Shown: one piece after another, positions 17,354 to 24,277 of the stretch
Numbering within the stretch: position 1 is the first letter of the stretch
Layout of the letters: every line of letters begins with the position of its first letter
Source of the DNA: an uncultured bacterium
GTDB taxonomy: Bacteria; Bacillota; Clostridia; Oscillospirales; Ruminococcaceae
Assembly (NCBI GenBank): GCA_934875375.1
Contig: CAKXHL010000015.1
Span: forward strand, 1 to 52,217
Reading direction: 5' to 3'
DNA: 52,217 bases
The notes under the pieces: generated by a model
Databases searched by the model: none
What the model was told of the DNA's origin: nothing
The model's input: only the letters and a program-made list of their open reading frames with translations
Made by a program: the position numbers and the translations under genes

Positions 17354-17673
17354 AATGCAGATTCCTCCTTGTTCTTGTCGTCGGTCAGCTGCGCCAGCTT
17401 TTTGGCAAGGCCCTCATCGGCCACTGCCAGAATTCCGGCCCGTTTACCTGTCGCAAACCATACTTCATCCATGGTCAACGGCAGTTCTTTTATCTGGGCG
17501 CCGGACCTTTTACAAACCAGCGCAATCTCTTTCCGGGACTTGGGGGACAAATCTTTTGCAAGCAGTACCAGCCCGGCATTCTTCTTTTCCACCGAATCTT
17601 TGGCCACATCAAACCCTGAAATCAGCTTTCCGGCTTTTTGGGTCAAAGAAAGCATGGAAGCCAGCTTATTCAC
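17350..17673 (-). CDS. ylxQ: L7Ae-family ribosomal protein-like YlxQ
   Basis: An RNA-binding protein of the L7Ae/L30e/S12e superfamily, probably recognising kink-turn RNA. LSLTQKAGKLISGFDV, VLLAKDLSPKSRKE and the ending LAVADEGLAKKL fit the family. The longest frame starts at 17793 but overlaps ylxR for most of its extension. I chose GTG at 17673, which overlaps the end of ylxR by eight bases and follows a GGAGGAGG run, giving 107 residues; an internal ATG six codons later is also possible. Confidence 0.85.
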   Translation of the reverse strand: MNKLASMLSLTQKAGKLISGFDVAKDSVEKKNAGLVLLAKDLSPKSRKEIALVCKRSGAQIKELPLTMDEVWFATGKRAGILAVADEGLAKKLAQLTDDKNKEESAL

Positions 17674-17935
17674 TGTCCTGCAATTCCTCCTCCATTTTAT
17701 CATAAACTTCATCGGGAATCCGGCAAGAAAATGCTTTCTCCAAACGCCGCGCTTTTCTGGACTTTTGCAAGCACTCGATATTATGGCAAACATATGCGCC
17801 GCGCCCGGCTTTCTTGCCGGTCAAATCCAAAGAGATTTCTCCGTCCTGGCTTTTCACCACCCGGACCAGCTCCCTTTTCGGTTTCATCTGGCAACAGCCG
17901 GTACACATCCGCATTGGTACCTTTCTCATTTGCAT
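17666..17935 (-). CDS. ylxR: YlxR-family RNA-binding protein (DUF448)
   Basis: Small nucleic-acid-binding protein encoded next to nusA in most Firmicutes, proposed to bind RNA; YlxR in Bacillus has also been reported as a nucleoid-associated regulator. The family pattern is clear in 89 residues: RMCTGCCQMKPKRELVRVV, DLTGKKAGRGAYVC, and a basic tail SRKARRLEKAFS. ATG follows GGGAGGAG. It lies between nusA and ylxQ with small gaps or overlaps. Confidence 0.93.
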   Translation of the reverse strand: MQMRKVPMRMCTGCCQMKPKRELVRVVKSQDGEISLDLTGKKAGRGAYVCHNIECLQKSRKARRLEKAFSCRIPDEVYDKMEEELQDSE

Positions 17936-17961
17936 TTTCCCATCTCCTCCCGCTAAAGCGA

Positions 17962-19017
17962 TTATTCTTCCCCGTAGAATCCACTCTCCGGCTTGATATC
18001 AATTTTCCAGCCAGTCAGCTTCGCTGCCAGGCGGGCATTTTGTCCTTTGTTGCCAATGGCAAGAGACAACTGATTATCCGGAACCTTTACTATGCAGCTT
18101 TTGCTTCCGTCTTCCGCTACATCCACTGACACCACCTGCGACGGAGACAAGGCAGCCGCCACAAACTCAGCCGGGTCTTCCGAATACTTAACCACATCGA
18201 TTTTTTCTCCGCCCAGTTCATCCACAATTTTGGCTACACGGGCACCCTTGGGGCCAATGCAGGCCCCCACCGCGTCCACGTTTTGGTCCTTAGAATAAAC
18301 GGCAATCTTGGTACGGGAACCCGCCTCACGAGAAATCGCCTTGAGTTCTACCGTACCGTCATACAGCTCCGGCACTTCCATTTCAAACAGGCGTTTTACC
18401 AATCCCGGATGCGTTCGGGACAACATAACGCGGGGGCCGCGATCGGTAGCGGCCACTTCCACCACATAAACCTTTACATGATCGCCCTCATGCAACTCTT
18501 CTCCCGGAACCTGCTCCTGCCGGGTGAGCATTGCCTCGGACTTTCCAATCTCTAACGTTACCGAACCGCGGGCCGGATCAGTACGGACTACTTTCGCCGA
18601 AATGATTTCATGTTCCCTGCTCTGGAATTCCTGCATCATTTGGCCGCGCTCCGCCTCCCGAATTCCCTGGCGAATCACATGCTTGGCCGCCTGAGCCGCG
18701 ATACGACCGAACTGCTTGGTCTCCAGCGGAATATCTACCACCGAGCCGATTTCTGCTTTTTTATCATATTTGTATGCGTCATTGAGCAAAATTTCAGTAT
18801 TCGGGTTCTCCACCGCTTCCACCACAGTTTTACGGATTGCCACCTGGAATTTTCCTTTTTCAGGGTCAATCTCCACCAACCCGTTTTCGCTCCCACCATA
18901 ATCGCGTTTGACAGCAATGGCAATTGCCGCCTTGATCTTTTCCAGCAGGTAATCAGCGGGAATCCCTTTCTCTTTTTCCAAAAGGGTCAACGCCTCGAAA
19001 AATTCGGTGTTCATCAC
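17962..19017 (-). CDS. nusA: Transcription termination/antitermination protein NusA
   Basis: Binds RNA polymerase and nascent RNA to modulate pausing, termination and antitermination. The N-terminal polymerase-binding domain, S1 domain (ending in VYVVEVAATDRGPRVMLSRT), and KH1/KH2 domains (IGPKGARVAKI; SLAIGNKGQNARLAAKLTG) are present. The 351 residues lack the C-terminal acidic repeats of the E. coli protein, as usual for Gram-positives. Its ATG overlaps the rimP stop (ATGA). Confidence 0.96.
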   Translation of the reverse strand: MMNTEFFEALTLLEKEKGIPADYLLEKIKAAIAIAVKRDYGGSENGLVEIDPEKGKFQVAIRKTVVEAVENPNTEILLNDAYKYDKKAEIGSVVDIPLETKQFGRIAAQAAKHVIRQGIREAERGQMMQEFQSREHEIISAKVVRTDPARGSVTLEIGKSEAMLTRQEQVPGEELHEGDHVKVYVVEVAATDRGPRVMLSRTHPGLVKRLFEMEVPELYDGTVELKAISREAGSRTKIAVYSKDQNVDAVGACIGPKGARVAKIVDELGGEKIDVVKYSEDPAEFVAAALSPSQVVSVDVAEDGSKSCIVKVPDNQLSLAIGNKGQNARLAAKLTGWKIDIKPESGFYGEE

Positions 19018-19502
19018 TTGAGTCCTCCCATGTCTATTTCTTCATATAAACGTACAAACGCCGTTTCATCCATTCCAACCGTCATTTCCAAATCATCATC
19101 TAACAGCAGCGTGATATCGCCATCTTCGTAAGAAACCAGCTGGCCAACAAAATCCCGCTCTCCTTCGATGGGCCGAATCAGACGGACATGAATATCCGCA
19201 CCTAAAAACGCTTCAAAATGCTCCGGGCGGCGCAGGTCCCGCCCAATGCCGGGGGAAGAAACCTCCAACGTATAGCTTTGCACGATCGGATCAGTCTCGT
19301 CCAAAATGAGACTCAGACGCCGGCTGACATTCTCGCAGTCATCGATATTTACGCCTTCTTCTTTGTCCAAAAAGATCCGAAGATACCAGGTTGAACCCTC
19401 TTTTTCAAAGCGCACATCCCATAAATCAAGGCCCAATTCATCGGTAATCGGCCGCACTAGATCAGTGACAATGCCGACGGTATTTTTTTTACCGGATGCC
19501 AT
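19014..19502 (-). CDS. rimP: Ribosome maturation factor RimP
   Basis: Needed for maturation of the 30S subunit. 162 residues with the family segments LGLDLWDVRFEKEGSTWYLRIFLD, NIDDCENVSRRLSLILDE and YTLEVSSPGIGRDLRRPEHF. ATG is preceded by GGCAGAGGCG. It is the first gene of the nusA-infB operon, about 155 bases downstream of a strong promoter and a leader hairpin. Confidence 0.95.
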   Translation of the reverse strand: MASGKKNTVGIVTDLVRPITDELGLDLWDVRFEKEGSTWYLRIFLDKEEGVNIDDCENVSRRLSLILDETDPIVQSYTLEVSSPGIGRDLRRPEHFEAFLGADIHVRLIRPIEGERDFVGQLVSYEDGDITLLLDDDLEMTVGMDETAFVRLYEEIDMGGLK

Positions 19503-19607
19503 AAATCGCCTCTGCCTTTCTCCGGCTTGTTCCTGTTCTGCCGCCCCGCCGGAAGGGCCTTTTCCTTATTTTGTTCCGCAAGGACGGGAAAAACCCCTTA
19601 TACAAAC

Positions 19608-19633
19608 GAAAGAGCGGGAAATCCCACTCTTTC
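19608..19633 (-). other. Leader hairpin of the rimP-nusA operon
   Basis: GAAAGAGCGGGA (19608-19619) pairs with TCCCACTCTTTC (19622-19633) with one G-T pair, in the 155-base untranslated leader. No T-tract follows on the minus strand, so it is a structure of unknown role rather than a plain terminator. The remainder of the 317-base gap (19634-19819) holds the promoter and no gene that I can see. Confidence 0.5.
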
Positions 19634-19656
19634 ATCATCCATCCTATACCGTTGTC

Positions 19657-19685
19657 ATTGTACCACTTTCGAGGCCACCATGCAA
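19657..19685 (-). promoter_or_regulatory. Sigma-A promoter of the rimP-nusA-infB operon
   Basis: Minus strand TTGCAT (19680-19685), 17-base spacer, TACAAT (19657-19662), upstream of the leader hairpin and rimP. Confidence 0.8.
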
Positions 19686-19819
19686 CCCTTTTTTCTTGTT
19701 TTTATCGGCTTTTCGTAAAAAACAGCACTTTTTTCTTATTTCAGTCTACTTTTTCGGTGAAAGCCTCTTTAAAAAGGCAGCAAGACGAACAGATCGCCGC
19801 TATGACCTGGCAAAACTGT

Positions 19820-20270
19820 TCAAACTCCATCTTCTCCGTTCTCCACCTTTTCATAATCGATCACATAGACAACCTCGTTATCATACTCGCTTTTTCCACC
19901 AGCTTTTTCATAAACTCGGCAGGCGCGGGGATTTTCTTTATCCGTGATGACAAACAGTTCTGAACAGCGCAGTTTTCGGTCGCAATCCGCTAACCAAACC
20001 ATAAAACGGCTGTCAACTCCACGTCCTTGCCAGGCGGGTAAAATGTCCAGCGAATACAGAAAAAACATGGTCTTTCCATCCAACCGCGACAAGAGATAAC
20101 AGCAGGCCACTCCTACTGGTCTATTTTCTTCGAACGCGCCGAAAGCGCAAGCTCCGGATGACACAAAAATGGGCAAGGTACTGCGGATGATAAAGCATCC
20201 CGTCATTTTCCAAAAGCTCCCGCAGATCGCCAATATCCTCCACGCTCAGTAGACGGAACGAAATTCCCAT
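19820..20270 (-). pseudogene. GNAT-family acetyltransferase, frameshifted at an A5/T5 run
   Basis: ATG 20270, preceded by AGGAAAGGAAA and starting just after the creatininase-family stop, encodes MGISFRLLSVEDIGDLRELL and 15 further residues through LAHF. It then meets a TTTTT run (20165-20169). In the next frame the protein continues as GACAFGAFEENRPVGVACCY, DILPAWQGRGVDSRFMVWL (acetyl-CoA loop) and KENPRACRVYEKAGG, an ordinary GNAT ending at 19820. Reading four T's instead of five joins both parts into about 150 residues. So this is one GNAT gene with a single-base insertion at a homopolymer, real or technical. Confidence 0.8.
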
Positions 20271-20273
20271 CGA

Positions 20274-21059
20274 CTATTTCCTTTCCTTTTTTGCCTTTGT
20301 CTGCGGAAGTTTTACTTTTTGAAACTCTGCCAAAAAACGCAGAATAAACTTTCCACAGGCATCCAGCATCTGCTCCCCCCACTGAGCGGTAGCACATTTC
20401 GGATCGTCCGGTCCATACCATCCCCCAGGGGAAAGATTCCGAAACAACCGCGGGGTCATTACCGCCACGCCATCCAATTCCACCTCAGACATTCCCGCAC
20501 ACCGAAGCGTGTCGGATAAATTCTGTGGCTGCAGTGGGATATAATCCTCCATATGGACGCAATCCGGATCAATCGCCAGCATGGCCGCCGTTTCTTCTGC
20601 CCCGCCGTGTCCTCCCTTCCAATCGGGATTCAGCTGCCCCGCAATCTGCCACCAGTTGACAATGGCCGAAACGGCGCCACGGCCGTTCAGATCAATCCCA
20701 ATGTGCTGTAAAACCGGATTGTTTCCGCCATGGCCGTTTAGAAAAATGAATCGGCGTACACCGTAGCCGTAAAGCTTTTCCACAATTTTTGACACAATGC
20801 AGTATAGCCCGTCGTATCCAATGGAGATGGTGCCCGGAAAGCCGCCGTGATGGTCCGCCACTCCGTACGGCACCGCCGGAAGAATCAGCACGTCACTTTC
20901 CCGGTCAAGCTGCTCGGCAATTTTAGACGGAACCAGAAAATCGGTGCCCAACGCCAGGTGAGAACCGTGATTTTCGATGCTGCCAATAGGCAATACTGCC
21001 ATATCGTGGGTTTGAAAATACCGTTCCGCCTGTTTCCAGGTCATTACTTCCAGCCGCAT
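20274..21059 (-). CDS. Creatininase-family amidohydrolase
   Basis: A metal-dependent hydrolase of the creatininase/MftE/ArfB family; the substrate is not known. The metal-binding pattern GSIENHGSHLALGTD gives Glu29, His31 and Asp40, FLNGHGGNN gives the central His, and GGHGGAEET the last Glu. Length 261 is usual. ATG 21059 follows AGGAGGTATGG. It sits between a DUF6440 gene and a GNAT gene in a minus-strand operon that starts with an M20 amidohydrolase, which suggests degradation of an amide or cyclic amide; this is inference. Confidence 0.88.
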   Translation of the reverse strand: MRLEVMTWKQAERYFQTHDMAVLPIGSIENHGSHLALGTDFLVPSKIAEQLDRESDVLILPAVPYGVADHHGGFPGTISIGYDGLYCIVSKIVEKLYGYGVRRFIFLNGHGGNNPVLQHIGIDLNGRGAVSAIVNWWQIAGQLNPDWKGGHGGAEETAAMLAIDPDCVHMEDYIPLQPQNLSDTLRCAGMSEVELDGVAVMTPRLFRNLSPGGWYGPDDPKCATAQWGEQMLDACGKFILRFLAEFQKVKLPQTKAKKERK

Positions 21060-21071
21060 AAACCATACCTC

Positions 21072-21257
21072 CTATTTCCACTCATTCGTTTGACCGATCA
21101 GCGGTTTTCCGTCCCGGTCTACCAATACTGTCATGCCGCCGGAATATCCGTTCCGGCGATATAGACAGTTCACGCCGGTATCTCGATCCATCCAGATCTC
21201 CAGCACCGTGGTGAGCGTTTCCTGTTTATAAATTCTGACAAACCGTTTTTCATCCAT
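21072..21257 (-). CDS. DUF6440 family small protein
   Basis: A 61-residue protein of unknown function. KRFVRIYKQ, WMDRDTGVNCLYRRNGYSGG and LVDRDGKPLIG match what I recall of DUF6440, where DKETGV and GYAGGL...DKDGKP recur. An earlier ATG at 21275 overlaps the M20 stop (TAATG), but the ATG at 21257 has AAAGGAC nine bases upstream and begins at MDEKRFV. The gene lies between the M20 amidohydrolase and the creatininase-type gene, presumably cotranscribed. Confidence 0.75.
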   Translation of the reverse strand: MDEKRFVRIYKQETLTTVLEIWMDRDTGVNCLYRRNGYSGGMTVLVDRDGKPLIGQTNEWK

Positions 21258-21274
21258 GGCAGTGCGTCCTTTCA

Positions 21275-22630
21275 TTAGGAAAATTTCGGCGGTTCTTTCA
21301 TTTCAATCACCGTTTTTTCCAGCATACTCTCCATATACTCCAAGTATTGCTCTTTGCTAAACAGCGGTTTAAAACCATCCTTGAGTTTTTGAGCCTCCGC
21401 CGCACCGTCTTTCAGCAGCCGGTAGGTGATCAGTGCAAACAATTTAGCCGTCAGAAGATATGCTGTGTCTTCATTTTCCACATCATAACTGGGATTGTGG
21501 CCGCTGCCGCACATGCCGCCGGTATGAAATTGCAAAAGAGGCAGTACATAAGAGATATCACCATAATCGGTGGAACCGCCCCCAACCGCCATATCGTGGT
21601 CATTCGGGTCACGGCGTCCACCTGTGACAGCCAAAACATCGTCGATGGCTTTTTCCAGCAGCGTCGTATCGTACAAAGGAACGGTAGGAAGATAACCTGG
21701 TGTAGTCGAAATTTCCAGCCCGGCGCCGGTACCAACCGCACCGGCCTTCATAGCCCGATCCACTTTATAATTGGCATCCTGAATGGCCGGGATATTTCCC
21801 GCCCGAACCAGATACTGCAGCACCACATCATCGGCAATGACATTTACCGCCTCGCCTCCTTTGGAAATAAAACCATGAACCCGCACCGTGTCTTTGTCGC
21901 GAAAGCTCTCCCGCTGCAATTCCAGCGCATGCATACCCAAAGCGGCGGCGTTCAGCGCATCCACTCCTTTTTGCGGTGCGCCCGCCGCGTGAGAAGCTTT
22001 TCCCTTATACTTTACTGTTTTACTTACAAATCCAGTAGAAGGACTGTTGCCCATACCCGCTTCAAAATCACCAGTTGTAGAATGATGCCCCACCACCAAA
22101 TCAATATCATCCATCACGCCAATACGGATAAATTCACATTTGCCGCCGAAATAACGAATTTTTCCTTCTTCTGCCAATTTTTCCTTGAACTCCAAATCCA
22201 CACACTCTTCTGCCGGAACCGCCATAAAAACAGGCATACCGTCCAAACTGGCTTTTACCTGCGGATCAGACAAGGCAATCGCTGCGCCCAATACGCCGGT
22301 CAGCTGGGCATGGTGTCCGCAGCAGTGAGCCGCCCCTGTCTCGGGATTGGTATGAGAAGCGTTAGAAATCGGCAGCGCATCCAACTCGCCCATAACTGCC
22401 ACCCGGAGTTTTTGATCTCTGGTACCGGACAGCTCGCTTTTGACCCCGCTAACGGCAAGCCCCTCCTGCGGCTGCATCCCCAGCCGACGCAGCGCCTCGG
22501 CAAACTTACCCGCTGTACGATGCTCCTGATAGCCCAGTTCCGCATGGTGGAAAATATCCCGGCCAAAGGCCTTGATCTCTTCTGCATGCGCATCAATTAC
22601 CTGAAGGATTTTCTGTTCTATTGCGTCCAT
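21275..22630 (-). CDS. M20 (AbgB-like) amidohydrolase
   Basis: A metallopeptidase-fold amidohydrolase of the M20D type that cleaves N-acyl amino acids, aminobenzoyl-glutamate or similar amides. GELDALPISN and CCGHHAQLTG (metal Cys/His near 103-107), VPAEECV (catalytic Glu near 141) and VVGHHSTTG are visible, as is the dimerisation lid and GGSTDYGDISY. The annotated-type start at 22684 overlaps the -10 element TATGAT, so the true start must be later. ATG 22630 (MDAIEQKIL) follows AAGGGATGGGA, giving 451 residues. It heads a four-gene minus-strand operon. Confidence 0.88.
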   Translation of the reverse strand: MDAIEQKILQVIDAHAEEIKAFGRDIFHHAELGYQEHRTAGKFAEALRRLGMQPQEGLAVSGVKSELSGTRDQKLRVAVMGELDALPISNASHTNPETGAAHCCGHHAQLTGVLGAAIALSDPQVKASLDGMPVFMAVPAEECVDLEFKEKLAEEGKIRYFGGKCEFIRIGVMDDIDLVVGHHSTTGDFEAGMGNSPSTGFVSKTVKYKGKASHAAGAPQKGVDALNAAALGMHALELQRESFRDKDTVRVHGFISKGGEAVNVIADDVVLQYLVRAGNIPAIQDANYKVDRAMKAGAVGTGAGLEISTTPGYLPTVPLYDTTLLEKAIDDVLAVTGGRRDPNDHDMAVGGGSTDYGDISYVLPLLQFHTGGMCGSGHNPSYDVENEDTAYLLTAKLFALITYRLLKDGAAEAQKLKDGFKPLFSKEQYLEYMESMLEKTVIEMKEPPKFS

Positions 22631-22679
22631 TCTTCCCATCCCTTCTGCCGGCAATTTTGCCGTGTAAACTGATAAAATC

Positions 22680-22708
22680 ATCATATCAAATCCTATTCAT
22701 TCCGTCAA
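22680..22708 (-). promoter_or_regulatory. Sigma-A promoter of the M20-creatininase operon
   Basis: Minus strand TTGACG (22703-22708), 17-base spacer, TATGAT (22680-22685). The -10 overlaps the first in-frame ATG of the M20 frame and so rules that start out. Confidence 0.8.
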
Positions 22709-22853
22709 TACGTCACCACAGTGAATCGAAAAGGCCATTTTACTAGCAGCAAATAGACCTTTTCTTCCCTTTTATAGGAAATTATTATCATTTTTGTTAT
22801 AAAAAAAGGATATAACGGGGTTATATGGTTGGGAAAAATCCAATGGGTTTTCC

Positions 22854-22882
22854 TTGTTTTTTCACCCGGAAGGGCGTAAAAT
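22854..22882 (+). promoter_or_regulatory. Sigma-A promoter of vanY-like gene
   Basis: TTGTTT (22854-22859), 17-base spacer, TAAAAT (22877-22882), 48 bases upstream of the ATG. Confidence 0.7.
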
Positions 22883-22930
22883 ACTTTTGAATACAGGCGG
22901 CGGATATCCTGCTGCAGGAAGGCGAGATCG

Positions 22931-23848
22931 ATGGAAAAGAAAAAAGTCAGACGTTATACTCGGCGTGAAGTACGGCGCAATCGGATGATAGCTTTTTGCT
23001 GTCTGGTCGTGCTGGCAATTCTTCTGATTGCTTTGATTGTTTGGGGAATCAAAAATCTCGTAAGCGGCGATGACGGGAAAAGCAGTTCTGAAAGCTCTTT
23101 GGGAACAGTCTCTACCTTTCAAAGTTCTTCACCGGATAATGCAAGCAATTCGGACAGCTCTTTATCCGGAGCGGTTGTCTCCGGGGGCGATTCATCAGCA
23201 GATGAATCTGCTTCCGGTGCTTCCAGCTCTTCGTCCTCCTCAAAGGTTTCTTCCAGCACTTCCACATCTTCTATCAATTCCAGTGATTCATATTATGAAT
23301 CCTCCATGCCGCTTTTGGTAAACCCGGATCATTTAATGCCAGATGATTATTCTCCCACAGTGGTCAGTGTTGGCGGCAATTATAAGCTGGAAAGCAAAGC
23401 GGCAGCAGCCTGGCAGGATATGCAGGCCGCCGCATCCCGAGACGGCGTTTCCCTGTGGATTATCTCAGCTTACCGCACTTTGGAGCGGCAGACAGAGCTT
23501 TATCAGGAAAAGGTAGAAGAATATAAAAATCTGGGATATAATGAAGGGGACGCAAAAATAGAGGCCGGCAAATGGGTGGCAGTTCCCGGCACATCAGAGC
23601 ATTGTCTTGGTTATGCGGCAGACCTTTGTTCATTGGAAGAAAACTTTGAAAATTCCGATCAATTTGCCTGGCTGCAGAAGCATTGCGCGGAATACGGTTT
23701 TATTCTGCGCTATCCCAAAGACAAAGTCGATATCACCAAAATCAGCTATGAACCTTGGCATTACCGTTACGTAGGCAGCAATCATGCACAGATTATCATG
23801 TCTCAAGGTCTGTGTCTGGAGGAATATCTGGAACAATACAGCTCTTAA
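22931..23848 (+). CDS. Membrane-anchored D-alanyl-D-alanine carboxypeptidase, VanY type (M15B)
   Basis: Zinc peptidase that trims the terminal D-Ala of peptidoglycan stems. A basic N-terminus and one membrane span (about 20-40) are followed by a Ser/Gly/Asp-rich linker (about 45-125). The catalytic domain then shows SAYRT at 179-183, SEHCLGYAAD at 222-231 (zinc His224 and Asp231) and EPWHYR with Glu274 and zinc His277. 305 residues. GGAAGGCGAG precedes the ATG. It is monocistronic, with promoter and a near-perfect terminator. No van resistance genes are nearby, so a housekeeping wall function is likely. Confidence 0.92.
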   Translation: MEKKKVRRYTRREVRRNRMIAFCCLVVLAILLIALIVWGIKNLVSGDDGKSSSESSLGTVSTFQSSSPDNASNSDSSLSGAVVSGGDSSADESASGASSSSSSSKVSSSTSTSSINSSDSYYESSMPLLVNPDHLMPDDYSPTVVSVGGNYKLESKAAAAWQDMQAAASRDGVSLWIISAYRTLERQTELYQEKVEEYKNLGYNEGDAKIEAGKWVAVPGTSEHCLGYAADLCSLEENFENSDQFAWLQKHCAEYGFILRYPKDKVDITKISYEPWHYRYVGSNHAQIIMSQGLCLEEYLEQYSS

Positions 23849-23891
23849 AAATCTTTCGGGCAAGGTATAGCCCTACCGTTACTTTTCCAAA

Positions 23892-23926
23892 AAGAACCAT
23901 TCATCTTTGATGAATGGTTCTTTTTT
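23892..23926 (+). terminator. Terminator after vanY-like gene
   Basis: Perfect 14-base stem AAGAACCATTCATC (23892-23905) and GATGAATGGTTCTT (23909-23922) with a 3-base loop and further T's. Confidence 0.93.
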
Positions 23927-24192
23927 CGTGTTCTGGCTCAGCTGCGTATGATCTGGTTTTCAGCCGTTCCACTTCTGATCGCATCTTCTGTTGGAAAATT
24001 TTCAGAATCGGATCCATCTTAAAAGAGTTATTTGGTTAGGCCATTTTTCTGGCGGTAAAGCTTTTTTCCTTGGCAAACACGCCCATAAAGAAGTACCAGT
24101 TTCCTCAGCTCACGTTTTGTCTTTCCCGCAAAAAGTCCGGCAAAACACAACAAAGATTTACCGCTTGTTCATAATTTTATTTTCCTCCCCTC

Positions 24193-24221
24193 TTGCATTT
24201 ATCACAAAAATGTACTATGAT
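24193..24221 (+). promoter_or_regulatory. Sigma-A promoter of htpG
   Basis: TTGCAT (24193-24198), 17-base spacer, TATGAT (24216-24221), immediately followed by the CIRCE operator. The preceding bases 23927-24192 hold no feature that I can support. Confidence 0.8.
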
Positions 24222-24226
24222 ACTTT

Positions 24227-24253
24227 TTAGCACTCAAATAGTTAGACTGCTAA
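24227..24253 (+). promoter_or_regulatory. CIRCE operator (HrcA binding site)
   Basis: TTAGCACTC, nine bases, then GACTGCTAA. The consensus right arm is GAGTGCTAA, so only one or two positions differ. It starts five bases after the -10 box of htpG, where bound HrcA would block transcription. hrcA itself is not in the window. Confidence 0.85.
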
Positions 24254-24277
24254 AATCACAAGCGAGGTGGATTTCTC

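Noticed and set aside
22736..22776. Hairpin AAAAGGCC/GGTCTTTT-like pairing before the M20 promoter as a terminator
   Set aside because: Long loop, weak pairing and no plus-strand gene ending there.
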